Shown here: positions 1 through 7,054 of the stretch, piece by piece
Layout: every line of letters begins with the position of its first letter
How positions within the stretch are numbered: position 1 is the first letter of the stretch
Assembly: GCA_913031515.1 (NCBI GenBank)
Contig: CAJWET010000029.1
Span: forward strand, 1 to 14,218
From: an uncultured Acidimicrobiaceae bacterium
GTDB lineage: Bacteria; Actinomycetota; Acidimicrobiia; Acidimicrobiales; UBA8592
DNA: 14,218 bases
Direction of reading: 5' to 3'
Position numbers and translations under genes: made by a program
Notes under the pieces: generated by a model
The model's input: the letters and a program-made list of their open reading frames with translations, nothing else
Databases searched by the model: none
Told to the model about the DNA's origin: nothing

Positions 1-809
1 TGGACAGATTCGGCATTGAAAGCATCCGAATCACAGGTGGCGAACCAACTGTTAGGGCGAACTTGAGCAAATTAATTGCGAAACTTGCGAAACTTGAAGT
101 TGATTTGTCTTTAACGACAAATGGAGCATCCCTACCTTTAATTGCAAAGGATCTATATAACGCCGGGCTAGATCGGATCAACATTTCTCTAGATACTCTT
201 GACCGTCAACGATTCAAATCGTTGACGAGGCGAGACAACCTTCAGCAAGTCCTTCAAGGCATTGAGATTGCGAAAGCGGTTGGGTTTGATCCCGTAAAAA
301 TCAACATGGTTGTCATGAAAGGAGTCAACGATGATGAAGTTTTGGACTTTGTTTCATTCGGCCGAAAAAATGGCGTTGTGGTTCGCTTCATTGAGTTCAT
401 GCCTTTAGATGCTGACGAGATTTGGGAGAAGTCAAAGGTGATGTCACAGGAGGAAATTCTTACTCTCATCTCCCCCCACTATGATCTAGAACCGATTTCT
501 AGAGGAAGTTCCCCCGCGGCTCGATGGAAGTTTACCGATGGCTCAGGGGAGATAGGGATTATCGCTACTGTTTCGGAAGCGTTCTGTGATGCTTGTGATC
601 GCATTCGCCTAACAGCGGATGGCAAATTCAGAAACTGTTTATTTGCAATAGAGGAGTTCGATGTTCGAGCTCTCCTTCGTGAAAATGACGGAGATGAAAA
701 GATCATCGAGTTCTTTTCTCGGGCAGTTAAGCAGAAATGGGCAGGACATCAGATCGGGAAATCTGTCTTTATTCGCCCTAGCAAGTCCATGTCTCAGATT
801 GGCGGTTAG
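1..809 (+). CDS. moaA: GTP 3',8-cyclase MoaA (5' end outside window)
   Basis: Radical-SAM enzyme that starts molybdenum-cofactor synthesis by converting GTP to 3',8-cyclo-7,8-dihydro-GTP, the substrate of MoaC. The reading frame is open from the window edge (first full codon at base 3), so the N-terminal CxxxCxxC cluster motif lies upstream and is not visible. Visible signatures are TGGEPTVR (bases 33-56), the TTNG and INISLDTL segments, and the C-terminal second Fe-S cluster motif C-x2-C-x13-C with cysteines at 585, 594 and 636 inside CDACDRIRLTADGKFRNC. The protein ends in Gly-Gly, the tail that MoaA proteins need for catalysis. Threonine in GGEPT replaces the more usual Leu or Val. The gene is followed 2 bp later by moaC, so the two are almost certainly cotranscribed. 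An internal TTG at 63 could be mistaken for a start, but conserved sequence continues upstream of it. Confidence 0.97.
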   Translation, partial: DRFGIESIRITGGEPTVRANLSKLIAKLAKLEVDLSLTTNGASLPLIAKDLYNAGLDRINISLDTLDRQRFKSLTRRDNLQQVLQGIEIAKAVGFDPVKINMVVMKGVNDDEVLDFVSFGRKNGVVVRFIEFMPLDADEIWEKSKVMSQEEILTLISPHYDLEPISRGSSPAARWKFTDGSGEIGIIATVSEAFCDACDRIRLTADGKFRNCLFAIEEFDVRALLRENDGDEKIIEFFSRAVKQKWAGHQIGKSVFIRPSKSMSQIGG

Positions 810-811
810 CC

Positions 812-1285
812 TTGAGCGACAAATCTTTCTCGCACCTGGACTCCAAAGGTCAGGCCCACATGGTTGATATCAGTGACAAGCATGGCAGCGTCAGAACTGC
901 TCGAGCCAGAGTTATGGTTTCCATGTCTGAAGAAACCGTCATTGCGTTAAAAAAGGGAGATGTCCCAAAGGGTGATGTATTCGCTGTAGCCAGAATTGCT
1001 GGGATTCAGGCCGCAAAACGAACCGCGGACATGATCCCCCTATGCCATCCGTTAATGCTTAACTCAATCGATGTTGAATTTGAGGTTAATGAGGCCAGTG
1101 TAGTTATTGAGGCCAAAGTTGGTACTTTCGCTCCTACAGGAGTCGAGATGGAAGCCCTAACTGCATGCTCTGTCTCCGCTCTTACAATTTATGATATGTG
1201 TAAAAGTATGGACAAGCGGATGGAGATCACAAACCTAATTCTTTTAGAAAAAAAAGGAGGTTCATCGGGAGAGTTCTCCCGATAA
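812..1285 (+). CDS. moaC: Cyclic pyranopterin monophosphate synthase MoaC
   Basis: Cytoplasmic enzyme that converts 3',8-cyclo-7,8-dihydro-GTP, made by MoaA, into cyclic pyranopterin monophosphate. At 157 residues it has the normal MoaC length. Family motifs are clear: the HMVDIS start, KGDVFAVARIAGIQAAKRT, the LCHPLML histidine motif, GVEMEALTACSV, IYDMCKSMDK with the catalytic-region Asp and Lys, and a glycine-rich GGSSGEF tail. The TTG at 812 is chosen because it lies 2 bp after the moaA stop and the translated SHLDSKGQAHMVD segment matches normal MoaC N-termini; no strong ribosome binding site is seen, which suggests translational coupling to moaA. The last codons and the edge of the stop form a 7-bp GC-rich hairpin (1265-1282). 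Confidence 0.97.
   Translation: MSDKSFSHLDSKGQAHMVDISDKHGSVRTARARVMVSMSEETVIALKKGDVPKGDVFAVARIAGIQAAKRTADMIPLCHPLMLNSIDVEFEVNEASVVIEAKVGTFAPTGVEMEALTACSVSALTIYDMCKSMDKRMEITNLILLEKKGGSSGEFSR
1265..1282 (+). other. Hairpin abutting the moaC stop codon
   Basis: Seen directly: TCGGGAG and CTCCCGA form a perfect 7-bp stem around the loop AGTT, ending one base before the TAA. There is no T-run after it, so it is not a classical intrinsic terminator. It could stabilise the moaAC transcript or act as a U-less terminator of the kind proposed in Actinobacteria (inference). It may also be chance, since it encodes Ser-Gly-Glu-Phe-Ser-Arg. Confidence 0.35.
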
Positions 1286-1461
1286 ACCTTGCGAGCATCT
1301 TCTTTAAACAGCTCCGAAAGACTGCGTTACTCCCACCCCAATTGGAACAACTTCGAGCTTCTCCGTCCATCTCCGAGGCTCGCAAAGCAAATTTGGTGCT
1401 GCTATCCACCAAAGGGGAGTGAATTGGTGCAAAAATTTTAATAAGAGCAGCCTAGAGACTG
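1286..1461 (+). promoter_or_regulatory. moaC to membrane-protein gap with inverted repeats and a possible -10 box
   Basis: This 176-bp gap has no convincing ORF. TTGCGAGC at 1289-1296 is the exact reverse complement of GCTCGCAA at 1378-1385. TTTGGTG (1392-1398) and CACCAAA (1407-1413) form a 7-bp stem with an 8-nt loop. TTTAAT at 1437-1442 resembles a sigma70-type -10 box (5 of 6) about 20 nt before the GTG start of the next gene, but I see no good -35 partner. A transcript end for moaAC followed by a new promoter is a reasonable but unproven reading. Confidence 0.3.
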
Positions 1462-1983
1462 GTGGAGTTTGTGCTGTTAGTTGCGTTAGCAATTCTTTGG
1501 TTCGGAGCAGGGGTTTATTGGCTTCGTACTCGTGTAGGAACATCTTCTATGGTGATGGGAAGCTCGTTTAGTCGAATGAGAGTTCGAAGAGCTCCCCGAG
1601 CGGTTGTGGTACCGATCCATCAGCCGTTCACATCATGGGAACACGCCTACCATCAACCTGGACATTCCTTGGTTGAGCCACCACTTGACAGAATACAGAA
1701 GGGGTCGAATCCGATGGAACTATCTAGTGAACAAGCTCGTCTTCGACGGCGAAAAGTTCTTTTATCTTTGATTGGAATTGTTATGTTCACCTTACTCATG
1801 GCCATAGTCGTAGGTGGGGCCTTTATCGCGATGAATTTATTTGTGGACTCCATTTTCCTTGGCTATGTCCTTGTCCTAGTCCAGTATCAAAGGGAGATTG
1901 AAGCATCTCGGCAACGGCAGCAGGTCTACAAACCCGCTGGAATGGACTTTGCAGCCACGGGTACGGATGGAGCTACACGATAA
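1462..1983 (+). CDS. Putative SepX/GlpR-like divisome membrane protein
   Basis: A 173-residue membrane protein. Residues 3-20 are a hydrophobic N-terminal helix followed by a basic stretch (LRTR, then RMRVRR at 39-44). Residues about 50-92 are a hydrophilic, probably cytoplasmic linker. RLRRRK at 93-98 introduces two closely spaced hydrophobic helices (about 99-120 and 121-141), and the tail is charged and Gln/Arg-rich. This one-plus-two helix layout with basic flanks, and the place next to molybdenum-cofactor genes, match the actinobacterial SepX/GlpR family. GlpR is the membrane receptor of the gephyrin/MoeA-like division protein Glp in Corynebacterium, and SepX is a septal protein in Streptomyces. 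The call rests on layout and neighbourhood, not on a strong sequence match. The start could be GTG 1462 or GTG 1471; an in-frame TAG at 1453 rules out anything longer, and no strong ribosome binding site is seen. Confidence 0.6.
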   Translation: MEFVLLVALAILWFGAGVYWLRTRVGTSSMVMGSSFSRMRVRRAPRAVVVPIHQPFTSWEHAYHQPGHSLVEPPLDRIQKGSNPMELSSEQARLRRRKVLLSLIGIVMFTLLMAIVVGGAFIAMNLFVDSIFLGYVLVLVQYQREIEASRQRQQVYKPAGMDFAATGTDGATR

Positions 1984-1987
1984 AGGG

Positions 1988-2013
1988 AATTGAAGATTTC
2001 ACTATCTTCAATT
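1988..2013 (+). terminator. Perfect 10-bp AT-rich hairpin after the membrane-protein gene
   Basis: AATTGAAGAT (1988-1997) and ATCTTCAATT (2004-2013) are exact reverse complements around the 6-nt loop TTCACT. The hairpin starts 4 nt after the TAA of the preceding gene. Only TT follows before TTG, so the U-tract is poor, and the stem is AT-rich. It is best read as a weak terminator or RNA-processing signal between a protein gene and a tRNA gene. Confidence 0.45.
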
Positions 2014-2026
2014 TGAAACATAGAAT
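1998..2026 (+). promoter_or_regulatory. Candidate promoter of tRNA-Ala
   Basis: TTCACT (1998-2003, 4 of 6 to TTGACA) and TAGAAT (2021-2026, 5 of 6 to TATAAT) are separated by exactly 17 bp. The -10 box ends 12 nt before the first base of the mature tRNA, which would leave a very short 5' leader. The -35 box is the loop of the preceding hairpin. Assigned by consensus similarity and position only. Confidence 0.45.
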
Positions 2027-2038
2027 GGAGTTTCCTTT

Positions 2039-2113
<75 letters not shown>

Positions 2114-2134
2114 ATACAACTACAGCGGGTTATG

Positions 2135-2156
2135 TTGTTCGGGAAACCTCGGACAA
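2135..2156 (+). terminator. Hairpin downstream of tRNA-Ala
   Basis: TTGTTCGGG pairs with CC-T-CGGACAA to give about nine base pairs, including one G-U pair and a bulged T at 2149, around an AAA loop. It lies between the tRNA 3' end and the ribosome binding site of the next gene and lacks a T-run. It could end the tRNA transcript or be a leader hairpin of the synthetase mRNA. Confidence 0.3.
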
Positions 2157-2186
2157 TTCCAATCCATTCGAGGAGGAAGAAAGCCA

Positions 2187-4136
2187 GTGAAAGCGCTCTG
2201 GAGTCCTACAGCAGAGAGAATCCAAGCATCAAACCTCTACAACTTTGGTCGGAGTGCTGAAGCTACTTTTGGCGTTGAACTTCCGAATTACCAAGCGTTA
2301 CATTCCTGGAGTATCAAAAATCCAGAGCTCTTTTGGGCTCACGTTTGGGACAAATTCGATATCGCAGGAGATCGGGGAGAAACGGTCATTCAAACTCATC
2401 GAAATCTCCAAGAAACAGAGTTTTTCCCACAAGCATCCCTTAACGTTGCTGAAAATTTACTACGGCGCGATGACGAGACCATAGCTTTAGTTTGGCAAGA
2501 CGAATTATTCAATCGCACTCAACTGACTTGGAAACAACTCCATCAATTAGTTTCCCAACTTCAACAAGCTATACGCGAAAGTGGAGTTGGCTCCGGTGAC
2601 CATGTTGCTGCATGGCTGCCAAACCGGCCGGAAACTTACGCGCTCATGCTTGCAGCAACGAGCGTAGGAGCCGTTTTCACTTCGACATCTCCAGATTTTG
2701 GATCTCAAGGAGTACTAGATCGCTTTAAGCAAGTGAATCCGAAACTGCTCGTTGCTACAGAAGGATACCAATACGGTGGTACATGGTTTTCATGTATGGA
2801 TCGGCTTAGCGAAATAGAAGAAGGACTTCCGTCGCTTGTCCAGACGGTTCTCATACCAGATGAGTCAAACAGTGTCTCTGCTTCTACGAATGAACGAACA
2901 CTATGGCCAGATTATGTGGGGAAGTTCAATCCTAAGGATGTGGAATATGCCAGAAAGGAGTTTAATCACCCTTGGTATGTCCTATTCTCCTCAGGCACTA
3001 CAGGCAAACCTAAATGCATTGTCCATCGTGCTGGTGGTGTTCTTCTCAAACATCTTGTGGAACATAGGCTACATTGTGACGTAACTCCTGAAGATAGGGT
3101 CTTCTACTACACGTCAGCTGGCTGGATGATGTGGAATTGGTTAGCTTCAGCGTTAGCTTCCGAAGCCACGCTCGTACTCTATGACGGCTCGCCCTTCCAT
3201 CCGAACGGATACCGGATGTTTGACCTAGTTGAAGAAGAGGGGATTAGCCTTCTGGGGATTTCTGCAAAGTTCATAGACTCTTGCAACAAAGAGAATCTTT
3301 CGCCTTCGAAGGTTTGTGATCTCAAGTCGTTAAAAACAATCTGCTCGACTGGTTCTCCTCTTTCTCCGGAAGGATTTGACTACGTTTATCGCGAAATCAA
3401 AAAAGACGTTCATCTACAATCGATGTCCGGAGGAACAGACCTTTGCGGGTGTCTAGTTGCTGGAGACCCAACCGGCAAGGTCTTTAGAGGCGAAATCCAA
3501 AAACCTGCTTTAGCTATGGCGATAGAAGTCCTCGATGATAGAGGGAATCTTCTCGGGCCGGATCAGCAAGGTGAGCTTGTATGTTCCAATCCCTTCCCAT
3601 CGATGCCGCTCCAATTTTTAGATGATCCGAAAGGGTCAAAGTATCGTTCGGCATACTTTGAGAGGTATCCGGGAAAATGGCATCAAGGTGACTATGCAGA
3701 GTGGACAGAGCATGGAGGGATCATCATCCATGGAAGATCCGATGCCACTTTAAACCCTGGGGGGGTTCGGATTGGGACAGCAGAGGTATACCGTATCGTG
3801 GACTCTCTTCCAGAAATAAAGGAAAGCTTGGTGGTCGGACAGAAATGGAAAGGGGATACCCGCATTGTTCTCTTCATCGTCATGTCGGAGCAAGGAAAGC
3901 TTGATGATCAGCTTCGCTCAAAAATATGTGATGCGCTGAAGTATGGAGCTTCCCCTCGGCATGTGCCCGCAATCATCGTGGATACTCCAGACTTGCCAAG
4001 AACCAGAAGCGGGAAAATCTCAGAATTAGCTGCTCGAGATGCCATTGAAGGGAGGCCCATTAAGAATACGGAAGCGTTAGCGAATCCTGAAGCATTAGAA
4101 TACTTTTATGGCAGAGAGGAGTTAGTAGGTGATTAG
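2187..4136 (+). CDS. Acetoacetate--CoA ligase (acetoacetyl-CoA synthetase)
   Basis: AMP-forming ligase of the ANL superfamily: acetoacetate + ATP + CoA gives acetoacetyl-CoA + AMP + PPi, in the cytoplasm. At 649 residues it matches the usual 640-670 of this family. The N-terminal ACS-type region includes the YNFG and SIKNPELFWAHVWDKFDI segments. The ATP/phosphate loop is YVLFSSGTTGKPKCIVH (about 263-279), followed by the family-typical TSAGWMMWNWL and SGGTDLCGCLV (about 414), RYPGKWHQGDYAEW with the ribose-binding Asp, and the C-terminal PRTRSGKISE with the catalytic Lys (about 611). The final NTEALANPEALEYF segment is characteristic of acetoacetyl-CoA rather than acetyl-CoA synthetases. The GTG start is supported by AGGAGG at 2171-2176. 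The gene overlaps the following lyase gene by 8 nt, so a joint role in ketone or short acyl-CoA metabolism is likely. No start upstream fits better. Confidence 0.93.
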   Translation: MKALWSPTAERIQASNLYNFGRSAEATFGVELPNYQALHSWSIKNPELFWAHVWDKFDIAGDRGETVIQTHRNLQETEFFPQASLNVAENLLRRDDETIALVWQDELFNRTQLTWKQLHQLVSQLQQAIRESGVGSGDHVAAWLPNRPETYALMLAATSVGAVFTSTSPDFGSQGVLDRFKQVNPKLLVATEGYQYGGTWFSCMDRLSEIEEGLPSLVQTVLIPDESNSVSASTNERTLWPDYVGKFNPKDVEYARKEFNHPWYVLFSSGTTGKPKCIVHRAGGVLLKHLVEHRLHCDVTPEDRVFYYTSAGWMMWNWLASALASEATLVLYDGSPFHPNGYRMFDLVEEEGISLLGISAKFIDSCNKENLSPSKVCDLKSLKTICSTGSPLSPEGFDYVYREIKKDVHLQSMSGGTDLCGCLVAGDPTGKVFRGEIQKPALAMAIEVLDDRGNLLGPDQQGELVCSNPFPSMPLQFLDDPKGSKYRSAYFERYPGKWHQGDYAEWTEHGGIIIHGRSDATLNPGGVRIGTAEVYRIVDSLPEIKESLVVGQKWKGDTRIVLFIVMSEQGKLDDQLRSKICDALKYGASPRHVPAIIVDTPDLPRTRSGKISELAARDAIEGRPIKNTEALANPEALEYFYGREELVGD

Positions 4137-4962
4137 TCCGCTGAGAAGCGTATTGTTTGCTCCTGGAAATAAAGCAGAGTTGCTTCAGAAACTTCCAAAA
4201 CTAAGCGCTGATGGGGTAGTCGTGGATTTTGAAGACTCTGTCCCCCAATCTGAGAAAAAGACCGCGAGAGATAATTTACGGGAATTGGGTCCTCTCTTAG
4301 CACAGGAGGATTTTCACACATTCGTGAGAACGAATTCAATCTCATCCGGATTACTAGCTGATGATGCTAGCTCGTTGATACCGGGCCTCGCAGGAGTGAT
4401 AATTCCAAAAATTGAATCTCAAAAAGATCTTAAGCTTGCTGCCCAGCAGTTAGAAGGTACTCCTGTAGAAGGGAAAATGCTGGTGGGGATAGAGACCGTA
4501 GCCGGACTGAGTTCCGCAAAAGAACTATTGATGTCTTCTGGCGTGATCGGAGCCTATTTCGGAGCCGAAGATTATGTTGCTGATCTAGGTGGGGTACGAA
4601 CGGAAGAAAATATTGAAGTGCTTTTTGCCCGATCGCAAATTACTATTGCAGGCCGCTTGGCCGGAATCCCTGTCCTTGATCAAATCGTTGCTGATTTTAA
4701 CAATATTGAACGATTCCGGAAAGAAGCGCTTGAGGCAAAAAGTCTAGGTTTCGCCGGAAAACTTTGCATTCATCCATCTCAGGTTGAAGTTGCAAATGAA
4801 TCGTTCTCTCCATCTTCTGAAGAAGTCGCCCGAGCGAAATCGTTACTAAAAGCCTACGAAGAAGCCGTTGAACGGGGTTCCGCAAGTGTTGCCTTTGACG
4901 GACAGATGGTTGATGAAGCGCTAGCAAAACAAGCACGAATGTTACTGGCAAGGATTCAATAG
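4129..4962 (+). CDS. CitE/HpcH-HpaI family (citramalyl/malyl-CoA-type) lyase
   Basis: A TIM-barrel C-C lyase or thioesterase of the CitE-like superfamily, which acts on malyl-, citramalyl- or related CoA esters with a divalent metal. At 277 residues it matches stand-alone CitE-like proteins. Visible motifs are LRSVLFAPGNK at the N-terminus, GVVVDFEDSVP (about 28-38), TFVRTNS with the substrate Arg, IIPKIES, GIETVAGL (metal-ligand Glu), GAEDYVADLGG (metal-ligand Asp, about 145-155) and GKLCIHPSQV. The substrate cannot be settled from sequence. The GTG start at 4129 lies inside the last codons of the acetoacetyl-CoA synthetase (8-nt overlap) and has GAGAGGAG at 4114-4121, a good ribosome binding site. 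There are no citD or citF genes nearby, so this is not part of a citrate lyase complex. Confidence 0.88.
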   Translation: MISPLRSVLFAPGNKAELLQKLPKLSADGVVVDFEDSVPQSEKKTARDNLRELGPLLAQEDFHTFVRTNSISSGLLADDASSLIPGLAGVIIPKIESQKDLKLAAQQLEGTPVEGKMLVGIETVAGLSSAKELLMSSGVIGAYFGAEDYVADLGGVRTEENIEVLFARSQITIAGRLAGIPVLDQIVADFNNIERFRKEALEAKSLGFAGKLCIHPSQVEVANESFSPSSEEVARAKSLLKAYEEAVERGSASVAFDGQMVDEALAKQARMLLARIQ

Positions 4963-4964
4963 CC

Positions 4965-5828
4965 CTATTCGGTCTGGCCGCGGAGAAGAATGGCACCGAC
5001 AACGAGAAATATCCCCACTAGTTCCCACAAACTCGGCTGTTGCCGCAGTGTGGTAATCCCTACGAGAACAGCAGTAGTCGGTAACAAGGCCTGTAAGAAA
5101 GCAAAGCGAGCTCTTGAAACCTTCCGGAAGACAATTTGATCGATGCTGTAGGGGATTGCACTTGAGAGGACACCTGTTGAGAGGGCTACGACAGTGAGAA
5201 GCGGTTCATCTCCGATTCCTCGAAGTCCGTTTAACCCCGTCGGCGCTAGAACGCATGCCCCTATCAGCATCCCAATTCCCAAACCATCCATATGTGCATC
5301 AGACCGAGCTACGCGACTACCGAGAAGTATGTACAGCGCCCAGAGAGTTCCTGCTGCTAGAGCGAACAGGATTCCTTTCGAAGAGCCCTCGGGAGAGACT
5401 TCGGAGATAAGAATCACCCCTACAAGTGCAAGTAGGAGTGAGCAGGTCGTTCGGAGCGACTTCCGTCCACTAAAGGCAACTACAACAGGGCCAAGGAATT
5501 CGATCGCAACTGCATTCCCTAAAGGAAGATTGTCTATCGAAAGATAGAAACATAGGTTCATCCCTGCCAAAACGATGCCGAAGGCCGCTACCCACATGAG
5601 ATCACCGCTGGGGATTGATCGTCTCCACGATCGGCGAATTATGATCATCACTAATGCGGCGCCAACGACACGCAGAATTGCTACGGTGGAAACACCGAGA
5701 GTATCAAACAAGTTAAATGCAATTGCAGCTCCCATATACTGAGATATGGCGCCAAGGATGAACAAGGACTCTGGTGCGGAAGAATTGAAAATAGGCCAAG
5801 TATTTTTTCGGTTTCTGCTTAACGCCAC
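4965..5828 (-). CDS. EamA/DMT-family exporter, RhtA-like
   Basis: Inner-membrane transporter with about ten predicted helices in two EamA repeats and 287 residues, as is usual. The segments AISQYMGAAIAFNLFDTLG, ILRVVGAA and NLCFYLSIDNLPLGNAVAIEFLGPVVVA resemble the RhtA threonine/homoserine exporter branch, and the second repeat contains SSAIPYSIDQIVFRKVSRARFAFLQALLP. The specific substrate is unproven. The gene is divergent from dapD, which fits a role in exporting an amino acid of the aspartate family (inference). It starts with GTG at 5828-5826 without a clear ribosome binding site. Its stop lies 2 bp from the stop of the convergent lyase gene. Confidence 0.87.
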   Translation of the reverse strand: MALSRNRKNTWPIFNSSAPESLFILGAISQYMGAAIAFNLFDTLGVSTVAILRVVGAALVMIIIRRSWRRSIPSGDLMWVAAFGIVLAGMNLCFYLSIDNLPLGNAVAIEFLGPVVVAFSGRKSLRTTCSLLLALVGVILISEVSPEGSSKGILFALAAGTLWALYILLGSRVARSDAHMDGLGIGMLIGACVLAPTGLNGLRGIGDEPLLTVVALSTGVLSSAIPYSIDQIVFRKVSRARFAFLQALLPTTAVLVGITTLRQQPSLWELVGIFLVVGAILLRGQTE

Positions 5829-5939
5829 CCGTAAACGTTACCCCATGTAGATTGTTTGGACGTCAGCAGGCTAACGTCTTCTTATGAGCTGTTTCACATC
5901 ATTGGAAGAAATTGATGTCGCTACTCGAGAGTTCAGGTT
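5829..5939. promoter_or_regulatory. Divergent intergenic region, exporter / dapD
   Basis: The 111-bp region must hold both divergent promoters. It has three ACGT cores at 5835-5838, 5860-5863 and 5874-5877; the last two form GACGT...ACGTC with a 10-nt centre (5859-5878). No convincing -35/-10 pair was found. Function is inferred only from position. Confidence 0.3.
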
Positions 5940-7034
5940 ATGAGTGACCATTTCCCTGGTAATCAACCACCTGCCGCTTTCGGCGTTGGCGTCGCAACAC
6001 GGAGCAAAGCGGGGAAAATCCTAGACGTCTACTACCCATTCATAACAATGTCAGCGGATGAGTCCACGTCAGCGTTAGTAGCAAATGCAGTGAATTGGGA
6101 TGGCAATACCTCCACCATGGAGATCGATAGCCAGACGTTCGACTTAGTTTGCGATGGTCTAGAAACGGTAATAAGGGAAACCCAAGCACCAAAAAACAAC
6201 ACCATTCGAACTATTCCCGCAATCGCCAAGACGCGTTCGTTACCAGATCCACCAGGCGGAGAACGGGTTATTGTTGTGGCGTATATCCGTGATTTTTCGG
6301 ATCCAATTGCCGATGCTATTGATGCCTACCTTCGTCTTCATCTCCTCTCGAGCCGGCAACTGACTCCCAACAGCACCGATTTAACAGGTATTTTTACGAA
6401 ACTAACAAATTGTGTGTGGACAAACCTCGGCCCATTTGAAGTCGAAGAATTTGCTGTCCGCCGCCTCGAACTCCAGGCTGAAGGACAGATAGTCCAAGTT
6501 CATGGTGTAGACAAATTCCCACGGATGACCGACTATGTCGTCCCATCAGGAGTACGTATCGCTGATGCCAACAGAGTTCGCTTAGGTGCACATCTAGCAG
6601 AAGGTACGACGGTGATGCATGAGGGTTTCTGCAATTTCAATGCAGGGACCCTTGGAGCCTCCATGATTGAGGGAAGAATTTCTGCAGGTGTGGTTATCGG
6701 GGACGGATCAGACCTTGGTGGAGGAGCTTCGATAATGGGCACGCTCTCTGGTGGGGGGACAGAAGTGATCTCTGTCGGAGAAGGTTGCCTCATCGGTGCC
6801 GAAGCAGGAATTGGGATTTCGCTTGGCAACAACTGCATTATTGAGGCAGGGCTTTACGTCACCGCGGGTACATTAGTGACCAGTCCGGACGGATCAGTAG
6901 TAAAAGCAGCGAGGCTTTCAGGGCAGAATGACCTCCTTTTCCGCCGCAATTCCCAAACAGGGAAAGTGGAAGCGATTTTCCGTGGAGAGAATTCCAGTTG
7001 GCAAGGCTTAAACGAAGAACTACACCGAAACTAG
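5940..7034 (+). CDS. dapD: Tetrahydrodipicolinate N-succinyltransferase (actinobacterial type)
   Basis: Converts tetrahydrodipicolinate and succinyl-CoA to N-succinyl-2-amino-6-oxopimelate in the succinylase branch of diaminopimelate/lysine synthesis; it acts as a cytoplasmic trimer. The sequence closely follows the Mycobacterium tuberculosis DapD layout: an N-terminal alpha/beta domain with DAYLRLHLLSSRQ and VWTNLGPFEV, then DKFPRMTDYVVPSGVRIADANRVRLGAHLAEGTTVMHEG, and a left-handed beta-helix with GASMIEGRISAGVVIGDGSDLGGGASIMGTLSGGG (about 237-280). The C-terminus, NDLLFRRNSQTGKVEA, is also conserved. At 364 residues it is longer than the mycobacterial enzyme (about 317); the extra length is in the first 110 or so residues. 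The ATG at 5940 has no strong ribosome binding site. It is divergent from the RhtA-like exporter and 20 bp upstream of rsgA. Confidence 0.96.
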   Translation: MSDHFPGNQPPAAFGVGVATRSKAGKILDVYYPFITMSADESTSALVANAVNWDGNTSTMEIDSQTFDLVCDGLETVIRETQAPKNNTIRTIPAIAKTRSLPDPPGGERVIVVAYIRDFSDPIADAIDAYLRLHLLSSRQLTPNSTDLTGIFTKLTNCVWTNLGPFEVEEFAVRRLELQAEGQIVQVHGVDKFPRMTDYVVPSGVRIADANRVRLGAHLAEGTTVMHEGFCNFNAGTLGASMIEGRISAGVVIGDGSDLGGGASIMGTLSGGGTEVISVGEGCLIGAEAGIGISLGNNCIIEAGLYVTAGTLVTSPDGSVVKAARLSGQNDLLFRRNSQTGKVEAIFRGENSSWQGLNEELHRN

Positions 7035-7054
7035 AGTAATCTCGTACCAAGATC

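Noticed and set aside
4697..5002. 101-codon ORF on the - strand across the lyase/exporter junction
   Set aside because: It overlaps two well-supported genes and its translation shows no family resemblance.
5835..5877. Three ACGT cores between exporter and dapD as a regulator array
   Set aside because: The spacing is irregular (25 and 14 bp) and the flanks differ, so a chance origin cannot be excluded.
5884..5943. 19-codon ORF overlapping the dapD start (ATGA junction), a possible leader peptide
   Set aside because: It has no ribosome binding site, no lysine codons and no attenuator-like hairpins, so the overlap is probably chance.
6533..6838. 101-codon ORF on the - strand
   Set aside because: It lies opposite the highly conserved beta-helix of dapD; the Pro/Ser-rich translation is a typical shadow of glycine-rich repeats.
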